A stretch of 64,000 bases of DNA from assembly GCF_963676685.1 (NCBI RefSeq), contig NC_092348.1, positions 16,629,531 to 16,693,530 of the forward strand, in the 5' to 3' direction. This document shows positions 34,301 to 44,889 of the stretch, one piece after another; the first letter of the stretch is position 1; each line of letters starts with the position of its first letter. Source of the DNA: Mytilus edulis. Lineage: Eukaryota; Mollusca; Bivalvia; Mytilida; Mytilidae. Under the pieces are notes generated by a model, which saw nothing but the letters and a program-made list of their open reading frames with translations, was not told the origin of the DNA and searched no databases. The translations under genes and the position numbers were made by a program.

Positions 34301-35846
34301 AAGTCCTTACAGGGTATATTTCACTGTGGAAAAGACTTAGAGAAAGTAAGCATATGTTTTACAAATAAAGATGAAAAAGAAATGAACAGATTCAACAGAA
34401 ATATGTTTTCATCTCTTTTTACTCTTCTTACATATCTAATGATAACATGATAACAATGAAGTTATTTTCTTTTCTATTTTGTATATATTTTCTTTTTGAT
34501 CCTCTTCAAAACAGACAACAAATGCAATATAGAAAGACTTTCAGTAGCTAATGTGTTGCAGCATTGTTGCAAATAGACATACTATTAGCTGAAATACACA
34601 ATAAATATGAAAATTATCTTATCTACCATGTCTACAATAACAACAACAACAACAATAACAGGAAAACAAAAACTGAAAAGGGCCAAGCATCAATTATAAG
34701 GGATAACATGCAAACAACACCATGATTAGGCGTAAAACAAAACACCAAATAACAAATTATGGTTTACCAAAAAACAAAACACTTAAAAATAATAATAGTA
34801 AATCAGACATCTTCATGATCTTAGAGCGTAAGCAATGTCTCCTCCTCAAAGGTTTTCCAGCATTGTTTTGCGGTCATATTAAATCTGGTTATAAGTTATA
34901 TTGAATGATAAGTCATGAACAACAATTAGAATAACAATAGATACAGAGTATTACTGGTAATGTACCGTATATTTACTTCAAATTGTCATTATATACTTAA
35001 AGGATAATTGTTACAGATAAGAAACTTTTTTTTTAATTTAGTGGATCTACATAGAAGAATTAAACTAAAACAACAAGTTAAAATGAAATCTTATGTATTG
35101 CCTTTTCATAGAATTTTTTTTATTACAATATAATAATTTGCATTTTTGTCAGCAATAGGGTATTTCTAAATCTTTGGAAACATCTTTAGTATTGGTTGGG
35201 TATTTATTTCAATTGTTCATTTACATTAAGATGTTTTTATACTTAATATGAATGTAATATGTGTTGCTGGACAATAAGGACATTAAATTACGCAATCAAT
35301 CAATTTTTTATTTTGACCTTTTTATTTACAGAAAAATATGGTTTATCATAATTGTTAACTTTTTATGCCATATATATATATATATCTTTATTAGATTATG
35401 TATAATAATTCAATTACATTGTTTGTTCCTGTTGCAATATATATTTGTATATCTAGTTATAATTTACATGTACATTAAAGATATAAAAAATATTTCAATC
35501 AAACATGAAAGTGGTTGTTAACTTCTCTATTAAATGACTATTTTCTTCTTCAGCTTCAAACAATTATACCTTTCTTTATATAAACTAAACACATAATTAT
35601 TCAAATAGGACACAATACTCTCTCAACACTTAAGGATCAGTGCTGTGTATTTATTGTGTATTTACTATTAAATCATTTATCCAACAATTATCACATCAAA
35701 ATCAGGTTAACAAAACATGTTTCTGTTAACTTACAAATTTTAATTGAAATGACAGTTTAATTTGTATTTATGGTATTTCCTAAGTGATGCAGATGATAAG
35801 GCCAACATCATTTTGATGTGTTTTCTCGAACGTAGATGCTGGACTG
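31318..35846 (+). mobile_element. Unclassified 4.5-kb DNA transposon
   Basis: This is an insertion of 4,529 bp. TATA is duplicated at both ends (31,314-31,317 and 35,847-35,850), and copy 1 keeps the empty site (GAGTTATAGGAC at about 13,080). Imperfect inverted ends start CAGTC and share ATCTA at positions 10-14 (left CAGTCTTCAATCTAAG, right reversed CAGTCCAGCATCTACG). It contains broken coding sequence at 32,526-34,368 and a nested bivalve repeat at about 32,010-32,150. After 34,400 it is AT-rich and non-coding. The target duplication and ends suggest a cut-and-paste element; I could not assign a superfamily. Confidence 0.7.
32526..34368 (+). pseudogene. Unrecognised coding region of the 4.5-kb transposon, frame-broken
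   Basis: Three overlapping frame segments (32,526-32,825, 32,749-33,756 and about 33,750-34,368) look like one protein of roughly 600 aa split by frameshifts. The middle segment has KINTKTLLDLYKSVAEVD, then SVINVACVDTSMSKLSNA, KIVFLSQDSLPNYTQENN, a Cys pair (YKCDVCHTTSLPKPRS) and EWYLDVPLDVQILFQTF. The last has ENRTGQVFTLPLTLQGLPKD and DEKEVWDRFSQVL. Two Asp-bearing hydrophobic stretches (VACVD, VFLSQD) could be strands of an RNase H-like transposase, but this is a guess. I do not recognise the family. The frame breaks and an internal stop near 33,890 (in one frame) imply a non-functional copy. Confidence 0.55.
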
Positions 35847-35992
35847 TATAGGACATTTACTCAATGATACATTTGACTTTTCGTACCACGATATCACATC
35901 GGGACACACAATTTAATTTCTCATCTATAAATCACACGGGGAACATTTCCCCACAGCCATGAAATCTTGTTCAATATAAAATAGATTCCATA

Positions 35993-38128
35993 TACAAATA
36001 CAAATACAAATATTTTATTGGCACAAACACAATTACAATAATTGGCAAAGGCCCATATTACAGTGCATTACAACAATGAATACAGCATACAGTTACTAGT
36101 ATTTAAATATGTTATAATTAAGAAGCTAAAATCTCGTTTCTATACATCAGACATTTATATATATAAGAACTAGTCACTTTCAGGACTTTTAAAGAATTAC
36201 TATTAATACATCTATTAATATTTAGCTGATTTTCACTACAACATGTAGGAAGTATATTTAATATCTTATTTTCAAAGTTAAATCTATAGTTTGAAAAAAT
36301 TTCACATTTCAGTAAAAAGTGATTTTCATCTTCTACCTCACCTGATTTACATACATTACAAACTCGTTCGTCAGTGGCTAAACCTAAATATCGCCCCTTT
36401 TCAATAGCAAGATTGTGTGCACTCAATCTAATTTTACACAGAGATGACCTTTCTAATCTATTACTTAGAACATCAACATAAGAACTACGCTGCTTTGAAT
36501 TATGAAATTGTTGATAAAATTTTAGTTTTGATGAATCATGAATTTTTGATGATTGATCCTGTGTGCACTGATCAATCACTCGTTGTTTAATACTTGGTAG
36601 ATATTGTTTAATAGAAAAGTTTCCCCCAGCTAGGTTTGAAAATCCTAGATTGTTAAAAATAGAATAAAGTTTCTTTGTCCAGGGGTTATTTTTTTCAGTT
36701 GCCAGAAAAACTTTGGATATAAGTGTGTTTTCAGACCTTAAAATATGATCATAAAACTTAATACAAGAAAATGATATTTTTGAGCATAACGGTAGCCTGC
36801 AAAGTTCAGCTCTACAAGCAGCATTAATTGCTTTACAATGAACACCTAGAATTTCTTTTATGAATTTCATATGGAATTTTTCCAAAATGGAATTGTCTCC
36901 CGAATTATCAAAAACACCCCAAATCTCACTACAATATAGCAATATGGGGCTTACTAATGAATCAAATAATTTTTCTAAAAGTTTACAAGGATTATCCAAT
37001 CCAATTGTTTTCTTAATCTTAAAACATGCTTTCCTAGCTTTTTCCATTAGTAAGGATACAGCCAAGTTAAAGTTGCCATTACACTTTAACATTATTCCCA
37101 AGTAGCAATATTTGGAGACAGTTTGTATGACATTATCATTATAGAAAAACTCATTTAGATATGTTTTACCATTAGAGTTAAATACTAAAACCTTTGATTT
37201 TTGAACATTAACCTGTAGCTTCCAATTTGAGCAATATGTACTAAGAGTATTGAGACTGGCTTGCAAACCAGTTTTGCTTTCTGATAGTAATACAATATCA
37301 TCAGCATATAATAAACAATTTACAGACAAATCACCAACGCTAACTGGTTCACAGCTACCATTGAATAAATCTTTTACAACATCATCAATAAAAATATTAA
37401 AAAGTGTGGGGCTTAAAACATCCCCTTGTTTAACACCTCGCTCTGAAGTGAATGCAGTACTAAGACCATTTGAAAATTTAATTCTAGTGGTAGTATTTTC
37501 ATACATTGCAGAAAAAATATTAAAAAGCTTTTTAGGTAAACCTGATTTCAAAAGTTTATAAAATAAGCCTACTCTCCATATGGTATCAAAGGCTTTACGT
37601 AGGTCTATGAAAGCAGCAAATACTTTCTTCTTTTTACTTTTATAGTGATCAATAATGCTTTTTAAAGAAAATATGTGATCAGCAGTTCTACAATTTTGTT
37701 TAAATCCTATTTGATATTGACTGATAAGAGATATGTTATTAACAAATTTCAGTAATCTTGAATGAATGACTCTATTAAAAAGTTTTCCCAAGTTAGAAGT
37801 GATAGAAATGCCCCTATAATTGCTAGGGTCCATTTTGCTTCCAGATTTGTGTAAAAGGACTAGGAAACTATCATTCCATTTAGATGGGAATTGGCCAATA
37901 TTTAGAATAAAATTAAACAGCTTTGTGAGAGGATTTAATATAGCCTGACCTCCATATTTAAGCATTTCATTTGATACCAAATCCATTGCAGTACTTTTCC
38001 CATTTTTAAGAGCTTTGATAGACTTAATTATTTCATCTGCAGTGATATCTACGTCTAAAATGTTATTAGATGGATCATTATCTATATTATCTTTTAATTG
38101 CTGGAAATGTTCCATTATGGTTTTATGT
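35993..38128 (-). mobile_element. 5'-truncated non-LTR retrotransposon (LINE)
   Basis: The target duplication TTCCATA is at 35,986-35,992 and 38,129-38,135, and copy 1 keeps the empty site near 13,210-13,222. On the minus strand the 3' end is a short tandem TTTGTA tail. The 5' end is lost: no endonuclease. Both flanks continue the segmental duplication exactly. Confidence 0.9.
36118..38128 (-). CDS. LINE reverse transcriptase (partial ORF2-like)
   Basis: This is an open frame of about 670 codons from the element (an ATG at 38,196 lies in flanking DNA and is not the true start). Reverse-transcriptase motifs in order are NYRGISITSNLGKLFNR, FAAFIDLRKAFDTIWR, GVKQGDVLSPTLFNIFIDD and the catalytic LLYADDIVLLSES. 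The C-terminus has a Cys-His pattern (CNVCKSG, then NHFLLKC), as in Jockey/CR1-type elements. No stop or frameshift interrupts the remaining frame. The upstream endonuclease and any ORF1 are absent, so the copy cannot move by itself. The clade was not resolved by eye. Confidence 0.88.
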
Positions 38129-39469
38129 TTCCATAAATGTTTCCTCGTCTTCTCAGTGGTTTTGAAGACGTGAAACACAGATTTGATCAGGATCACACGG
38201 CTAATCTATAATATAGACAGCTGAATTCAGTAATATTAAATTTGAAGTCAGTATGCTGTTATTTTCATAACCAAGGAAATCTAATTCAGCTATTTATAGG
38301 GTAAGATATAAAGATTAAAAAATTCTGCTCGTATATTTTACTGACCATGTTTTTATTCAATATTTATCTGGTCTCTTTATAGACACTCGTGTTTTGTTTA
38401 AAACTATATGGACCTCCAAATATTAATTGTGTTATTTTCACTACATTATCATTGACTTATTTTACATATCACCTTTATTCATTTATGTTTCGAATGGTTT
38501 TATTTCCTTCATGTTAATAGTTGACTGATGTAGAGACACGTGGTTACCTGAAATTTCCTGTACATCAGTAGGAGCTTTGACGTGGGGTGTCCGTATGGTT
38601 TTCCATGTGTTGCTATAAACAGCTACATCTCAGCCGAAGCATATGTTGAATTGAGAGTTTCGTAATTGAAGAGTTGCAGGCAAGCAAATGAACTGTTTCA
38701 ATAAGATATAAGAATTCTTACCAAATCATTTCCTGGAATATTTGCCGCTGAACGTTAAATGAACAACAATTGATAAAGGGTTTATTTTCAATCAGCAAAG
38801 TAACCGACGCAAAATGTGCATACTGATTTTCTTTTGTTTAAAAATTCAAAATCTAAAAGAACAAAGTAAATTTATTATTGATGCTGCCAAAACGCAAGAA
38901 TTAATATCACTTTCAATTTTATCGAGCACTAATTCTCTACAGTATCTTCCCTGCAATATATTTATAGTTGAAGGATTGAAATAGATATCCCCAAAGGAAA
39001 CTACAGGCAAATCCAAAAGAAGATGTTCAATTCGTCATTTATATTAAATCTCCAAAACTAAAAAATAAAATATCGTTAGCACATACAACTGTTTTTGTCT
39101 TTTTAACAAAATGTATCAAAGTTAAAAGATATGAGTATAATCGCCTATCAGTAGTAATACTCCTTTTTTGTTATGCATCTCACATAAGGAAATAATTACA
39201 TGGATTCGTTTTTTCCCAATACTGATAACCTTAAGATAGTTATTTAAATGATGTGATAAAATTTGACCTTGAGAACTGTTTGCCCTGTATGATTTTACTT
39301 TATTTGTAATATTTAAATACACACATGGGATATTGTAAATTTAGACATGTTATCACTTAAGCGAGGTACTTAAACATATAAATATATGTGTTTAAAGTTT
39401 TCACATTTGTCCATTACAACGTTAATTGAGTGTTTACTCTACTATTTAGAAGACTTTATAACCAGTGAG

Positions 39470-41968
39470 ATGATGTTCAAGATAAGTATTGTGTTATTTT
39501 TCTCATGCGTTTGTTGGATTTATGTAATTGCAATTAAGAACCAGTGCCGAAAGCACAAAAGACCAAGTGGATCTATCGTTGTAGATTGTTCATATGCGAA
39601 CCTCACACAAGTACCAAAGAATCTATTGGACAATATCAACGTTCTAATTATTGACCATAACGAAATAGAGGAGTTAAAAAATTATGCCTTCAGTAATTTG
39701 AATGTACTAATTGACCTGACAATTAACAACAATAAATTAAAAAGCTTACAATCTAAAGCTTTTACAGGATTAACATCATTAAAGACACTAAAGATGTCTG
39801 GTAATAATTTGGACTTTCTAGCATATAAACCGACTTTATTTAGCTTCATAGCTAATATATCATTGCTTGATATCAGTAGGAACATGAAATTTTCAAATAA
39901 TTCAAAATTGCCGACTTATTATCCGGACAAAACACTTGGAGTACTTGTAAACTTAGAAACCCTTGCTATTGATCTTGGACCAAGACCTGTATTTGGAGAA
40001 GGGTTCAAGAAGATGGATAAACTGAAGGTATTGGAATTTGATCATTGTAAAGTAGAGGTATTGAATAATTCAACATTCATAAATCTTAACTGGAGTATTG
40101 AATATTTGCATATCAATAGATGTCAACAGTTTGTTAAAGTAGAGAAGGACACCCTTAAACCTTTCCCATATCTCAAAGTGTTAGATTTGTCGGATACTTA
40201 TGTGCATCCAATCCAAGCTTTCCAGCTTCTAAAACCCTTAGTAAATAGTTCTATGGAAATGATAAACTTTCATCACGTGAATGATGAATCGATTACAAAT
40301 GACAGTACATACAGCTTTGAAGTAAATATAACGAAAGAAATGGTGACGTATTTACAAACGATTTGCGTAGAGGTTTTTGATATCTCTAAAAACAACATAG
40401 TAGATTTTGAAGATGGTTCACTCCTTACATTCAATCGACCTGAATGTTTTCTTAATATTTCACTATCTGAGAACCGATTTTCATTATTTCACGCACATCG
40501 ACTGGAAAATATTAAACAGTTTTTCAATAGAACTCAAAACCTCACGAAATTCGAGTACTCATATATACCTTTGAGTTTTATCAATTATTCACCTATTGCA
40601 GTGAGTAATCTAACTAATATCACTGAAGAACGAGTAATTACATTACCCTCTTCAATAAAAGAAGTGCATATGAGCCATGTTTTACACAGCGGGCAACCAG
40701 TCTTGTGGAAAATACCCCCGAATGCGATTATAAATCGTTTTGATGTGTCTTTCTGTGTAACTGTCGATCAGGCAACCATATCAAACGGTTCTGTAATAGA
40801 GTATCTAGATGTAACGGGAGTTGATTCAAGAGTAGTATTCGATAAGATACAACTGTATCCTTTATTTCAACTTAAAACACTTGTAATGAAAAGCACAAAT
40901 TTGTACATTACAAACAAACACGAGAAAAACATATTTACGTTTATTTCAGGGACAGAAAAATTAGATATTTCATATAACTTTTTGTGGAATATGACTTCAG
41001 ATATATTTGAAAATATGACTAGACTGACAAACCTGAATATGTCAAATAACCTTTTAAGAGCAGTTCCACTTGCTATTACAAGGATACCAAATCTCATGGA
41101 GCTCGATTTGACAAGTAACCTTCTTACCAATATTAATCGTACATTTCAAGAATTTTTCGATGCTTTGCATACACGAAATGGACCCTTCACATTGCATTTG
41201 GGCAACAACGCATTTGTTTGCGATTGTACAAACTACGACTTCATCCGTTGGCTTCATAGATCAAATATCACATTTGACGGCAATAAAACCTATAAATGCC
41301 TTTTACACAATTCATCTGAAATTAACACTAGTACTGCTGCTGAACATTTTAATGAACTTTTTGCTGGATGTGACAGCGGTGTGTGGCTTAAAGCAGGGAT
41401 AGGTCTTATTGTAGCATTTATTGCTATTTTCTTTCCTTTTACACTGATTTACAGTTTTAGATGGCGAATTTCATTTTATTTATACAAACGCTTTAGACAC
41501 ACTCTAGAAAAGGGTATCGATGTAAAATTCAAATATGATGTTTTCGTGTATTATCCTGATAGTGAACTGGCATGGATAAAGTATATACTAATGCCTGAAT
41601 TAGAGAGAAAATGGGGATTGAAAATGTGCATAGAACATAGAGATTTCCCTGTAGGGAGGCCTATAGCTGACACATTCGCTGACTGCATTGAACAAAGCAG
41701 ACATATTATATTCATTGTAACTTCTTCCTTTAAGAATGATATATGGGGACAATATGCAGTTGAGCGGGCAAAATATCATCACTTCTCACAGAATCTACAA
41801 AAGATTATCGTCATAACCAAAGGAATAGATATGGAGGAACTTCCGCACGACTTAGCTGTTTTATGGAAGGACCTTGCCTTTATTGCATGGCCGATTGACA
41901 ACGATAAAGATCTTGAAAACGTTTGGAACAAGCTTAGATTGTGGTTATTTCTTAATCATTCAAATTAA
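39470..41968 (+). CDS. Toll-like receptor, single exon, intact
   Basis: This is a membrane receptor of innate immunity, 832 aa from the preferred ATG at 39,470. An in-frame ATG at 39,386 would add 28 residues, but the hydrophobic signal peptide follows directly after 39,470 (MMFKISIVLFFSCVCWIYVI). An LRR N-terminal cap lies near residue 37 (VDCSYANLTQVPKNL), leucine-rich repeats run to about 575, and an LRR C-terminal cap spans about 580-637 (FVCDCTNYDFIRWL). The membrane segment is about 642-663 (AGIGLIVAFIAIFF). The TIR domain is 687-832: box 1 YDVFVYY, box 2 CIEHRDFPVGRPI, then FIVTSSF. The BB-loop proline position carries Val, as in Drosophila Toll. It is expected to signal through MyD88-type adaptors, a family inference. 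An AATAAA occurs at 42,162. Copy 1 has a truncated version, and antisense relics lie elsewhere. Confidence 0.92.
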   Translation: MMFKISIVLFFSCVCWIYVIAIKNQCRKHKRPSGSIVVDCSYANLTQVPKNLLDNINVLIIDHNEIEELKNYAFSNLNVLIDLTINNNKLKSLQSKAFTGLTSLKTLKMSGNNLDFLAYKPTLFSFIANISLLDISRNMKFSNNSKLPTYYPDKTLGVLVNLETLAIDLGPRPVFGEGFKKMDKLKVLEFDHCKVEVLNNSTFINLNWSIEYLHINRCQQFVKVEKDTLKPFPYLKVLDLSDTYVHPIQAFQLLKPLVNSSMEMINFHHVNDESITNDSTYSFEVNITKEMVTYLQTICVEVFDISKNNIVDFEDGSLLTFNRPECFLNISLSENRFSLFHAHRLENIKQFFNRTQNLTKFEYSYIPLSFINYSPIAVSNLTNITEERVITLPSSIKEVHMSHVLHSGQPVLWKIPPNAIINRFDVSFCVTVDQATISNGSVIEYLDVTGVDSRVVFDKIQLYPLFQLKTLVMKSTNLYITNKHEKNIFTFISGTEKLDISYNFLWNMTSDIFENMTRLTNLNMSNNLLRAVPLAITRIPNLMELDLTSNLLTNINRTFQEFFDALHTRNGPFTLHLGNNAFVCDCTNYDFIRWLHRSNITFDGNKTYKCLLHNSSEINTSTAAEHFNELFAGCDSGVWLKAGIGLIVAFIAIFFPFTLIYSFRWRISFYLYKRFRHTLEKGIDVKFKYDVFVYYPDSELAWIKYILMPELERKWGLKMCIEHRDFPVGRPIADTFADCIEQSRHIIFIVTSSFKNDIWGQYAVERAKYHHFSQNLQKIIVITKGIDMEELPHDLAVLWKDLAFIAWPIDNDKDLENVWNKLRLWLFLNHSN

Positions 41969-44406
41969 TTATGTGGCATAAATCTTCATTGTATTGTTAT
42001 AGAAGGAAACATCAATGTGTTATCTTATGAAATGTCAATCGATTTTGCAAATCATAAAGTTATGTAAATCATAATTAATTGTTTAGATAATCTTTAGCAT
42101 ATTTACATTTTGCATACACCACAGTCATTTTGATAACAACTATCATTTGTATTTTAAAATGAATAAAATAATATCTAAAAAAATCGCAATCCTTTAAAAT
42201 TGCATGTAATGATACTTGTATCCAAACAACAACCCTTCTTTGTATGTACTTCCCACTACTAAAAGCGATTGTTGTTATAATTGTTAGTAAAATTCCATAC
42301 ACGTTTTTTTATAAATTTTTTTACTCATTAGATACACAGTACCTGTTTCACTAAAATACAAAATAATATTAAATATTTAGAATCGTTTTGTTTTATTTTC
42401 TAAGACATTTTTGTTTAATTTTTGACCTTTTGGAAGTTTTGGTCACGAACAGGTACTGAAGAAAGTTGTTCCACTAACACGTATTGTTCCTATCCAAATC
42501 ATTTAATATTTGTTTTTTGTTTTGTTTTTAATTTTGTAAAGTTAAGTTATTTCATTCAAATTACTAACATTTGATGACTATATTAATCTTACCAAGATAT
42601 TTTTCGGATCCTGATTAACTTTAAAGATGATAATAGATTTGTTTAAGCATTTAGGGACTGAGCGGATTGTAAAGCTCGACGAACGCAACCAACGTTCCGT
42701 TCCGAATAAAATAAACAACTGTCAATTTCCTGGCATGGTACAGGCATTTCCCAGGGAAATTGTGCGGTTATACTGTAAGCTTTGAAACCAGGTTTAATCC
42801 ACCATTTTATTTTTTACAAAAGAAAATGCATGTACCAAGTCAGAAATATGACAGTCGTTAACCATTTGTTTGATGAGTTTGAACTTTTGATTTTGCCGTT
42901 TGATTAAGAACTTTCCTTTTTAAATTATCCTCGGAGTTCAGTATTTTTGTGATTTTGCCTTTTACCTAGCTATACCTCCAATTTGTGTAACAATTACGTA
43001 TGGTTCCGTCATGTTTACAAAAGTGTGTGAGCAACCAAAACAGATAATTGGTTTGTATGTCTCATTATTGGGATCCATGCAGCAGCCAAACATGTCATTA
43101 TTGACTTCAGAAATTGACAAACTATAAAGACGATGCATTGCATCATGATGTAAACATCATGACTGTTATCTACAACAGTATAATAACTATGAATACATGT
43201 TTGTGGACAACGTACACAACTGAAAAAAAATCTTGTACTTTCTACTGAATATACGAAGTAACCATAATACGCACTTCGGTTTACAAATTTCATCTTTTAT
43301 GTAGCCAAGGTCACGTAAGAAAATATATGTCACCAATACATCATTAAATGTAAGTTGATTTCCTGCACTGATCATGATTTTCCATAACGTAAATACATAT
43401 AGCTGAAAGACACTTGAAATCGATCCTTTTGTGTCACATTTACTTTCTTGATGAAAGTATTATATATAAATGTATTTAAGCTAACGCCCTCATGTGTGTA
43501 TCTAGTACACATATTTCCTTTAAAACGTCCATCAAAGATTAATCAACCATATATTCACAGAGATCAATCTTTCAAATAGTTGATAATAAATAAAGTATAT
43601 AAAACGTAACATTTAAACAAAGACGAAAAGAATGACTGGAGAAAAAATATAACAACAACAAATAGACGAAGTGATGGTGCCACTTAAATAAGATATGACC
43701 AACGAAACCCTTTCAGTCAGCTACTCCGACAAGCAAGCTATCATATTAACAAAAGTACATTTTCAAATTACATAAGATGATAAGAAGGTTATTATTTCAA
43801 GTCATTACCTAGGGAATAATGAAAATGCTTAACTCTTTAACTACTCTTAACTCATAACATGATCAATCATGTAGGTCCTAAATGCTCTTCGACTCGTACT
43901 TTATTTGGCCTTTTTAACTTTTTTGGATGAGTCTTTTGTGTACGAAACGCGGGTCAAGCGTATAATTACAAAATTTAATCCTGGTATCTATAATGAGTGA
44001 TGAGTTTATTTATTGAAATAGGAGCTCAAATATATTGATGTGTTTTAAGATAAAACTTTTTCTTGTAACCACAAGTTAATTGTCTACAGCACATTTATTT
44101 CAAGAAATACAAAAGTCACATAAGTCTTTGAAATAATGTGTTACTAGAAAGCAACCTTTATGAACACTTTATGACTAGAAAATAATAAAAAAGGAAAAAC
44201 GTCAGCAACAATTTTAATTGAAAATTGTTAATTTGTTCAAAATTGTTGAAAAATATTTCTGTAAACAAATGCAGTCGAGTGATTTTTCTAAACTCTGGGC
44301 AATCTATACGTATTGTAAAGACAATTGTCTGTTATAAAAATAGTTTGGATGCTGTTTCGGTAAAAGAAAGCGGGAGTATCTTTACCTGTGCATAAGAGAA
44401 ATTACA
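41969..44406. other. Intergenic with dispersed repeats
   Basis: No gene supported. At 42,770-42,970 lies a repeat of the family seen at 6,728-6,935. At 43,915-43,985 lies a fragment related to 52,925-52,990 (GATGAGTC, then ACGAAACGCG). The rest is AT-rich and unrecognised. Confidence 0.55.
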
Positions 44407-44889
44407 GATGCCTTTTAGGGCCATCTTAATTTATTTTTTCCAATTTTATATAGCATATTATTTATAACAAATTATTAATTTGATATAACAAATTATTTAT
44501 TTGATGTAACACATTATTAATTTGATATAAGAAATTATTGATTTGGTATAACAAATTATTAAATTTGATATAACAGATTATTTATTTGATATAACAGATT
44601 ATTTATTTGATATAACAAATTATCAATTTGATTTAACAAATTGTGAAATTCTCTACCAATAGTATGATTTTTTTCTTCAGAAAAGTGATAAATAAAAAGA
44701 TAAACTGGTGCAACTTGTGTATTAATTCATTGTTTATCTGATGTCCAGTGACAAATATCGAACCTCAATTTACAGGTTCAATGATTATATAACAAACCCT
44801 CCTCCCCTTGTTCCTTTATTTGAAACAGTTTTGGGGACTAGTTCCTCTATTTTGTAAAAAAGTCAATTAGCATGGCCCTAAAAGGCTTC
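44407..44889. mobile_element. MITE-like element with internal 21-bp tandem repeat
   Basis: Inverted ends of 25 bp (44,407-44,431 and 44,865-44,889) with core GCCTTTTAGGGCCAT; three mismatches between arms. Inside, 44,455-44,645 holds about nine 21-bp units of the type TAACAAATTATTAATTTGATA. No coding sequence. Length 483 bp. Confidence 0.75.

Larger units (their letters stand above)
15010..39540 (+). repeat. Segmental duplication, copy 2, expanded by insertions
   Basis: This is the second copy of the block that starts at position 1. It is about 10 kb longer because of private insertions: 17,408-18,055, roughly 19,700-20,941, a Tc1-like element at 21,013-21,838, a longer first lectin intron (22,130-23,930), Penelope-like copies C and B (24,734-28,632), the 4.5-kb transposon (31,318-35,846) and a LINE (35,993-38,128). 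It also has a deletion relative to copy 1, about 530 bp corresponding to 1,520-2,045, which removed a lectin exon. The end near 39,540 is where copy 1 breaks off inside the receptor gene. Confidence 0.82.

Noticed and set aside
35261..35521. Hydrophobic frame of 86 codons
   Set aside because: Low-complexity AT-rich part of the 4.5-kb transposon; no start context, domain or paralogue.
38129..38196. First 22 codons of the LINE frame
   Set aside because: They lie outside the target duplication, in flanking DNA shared with 13,210-13,280.
39386..39469. Longer N-terminus of the Toll-like receptor
   Set aside because: The extra 28 residues precede the hydrophobic signal peptide and would bury it; the ATG at 39,470 fits better.
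44455..44645. CRISPR-like regular repeats
   Set aside because: Units are contiguous without unique spacers, in an animal genome; it is a plain tandem repeat in a MITE.
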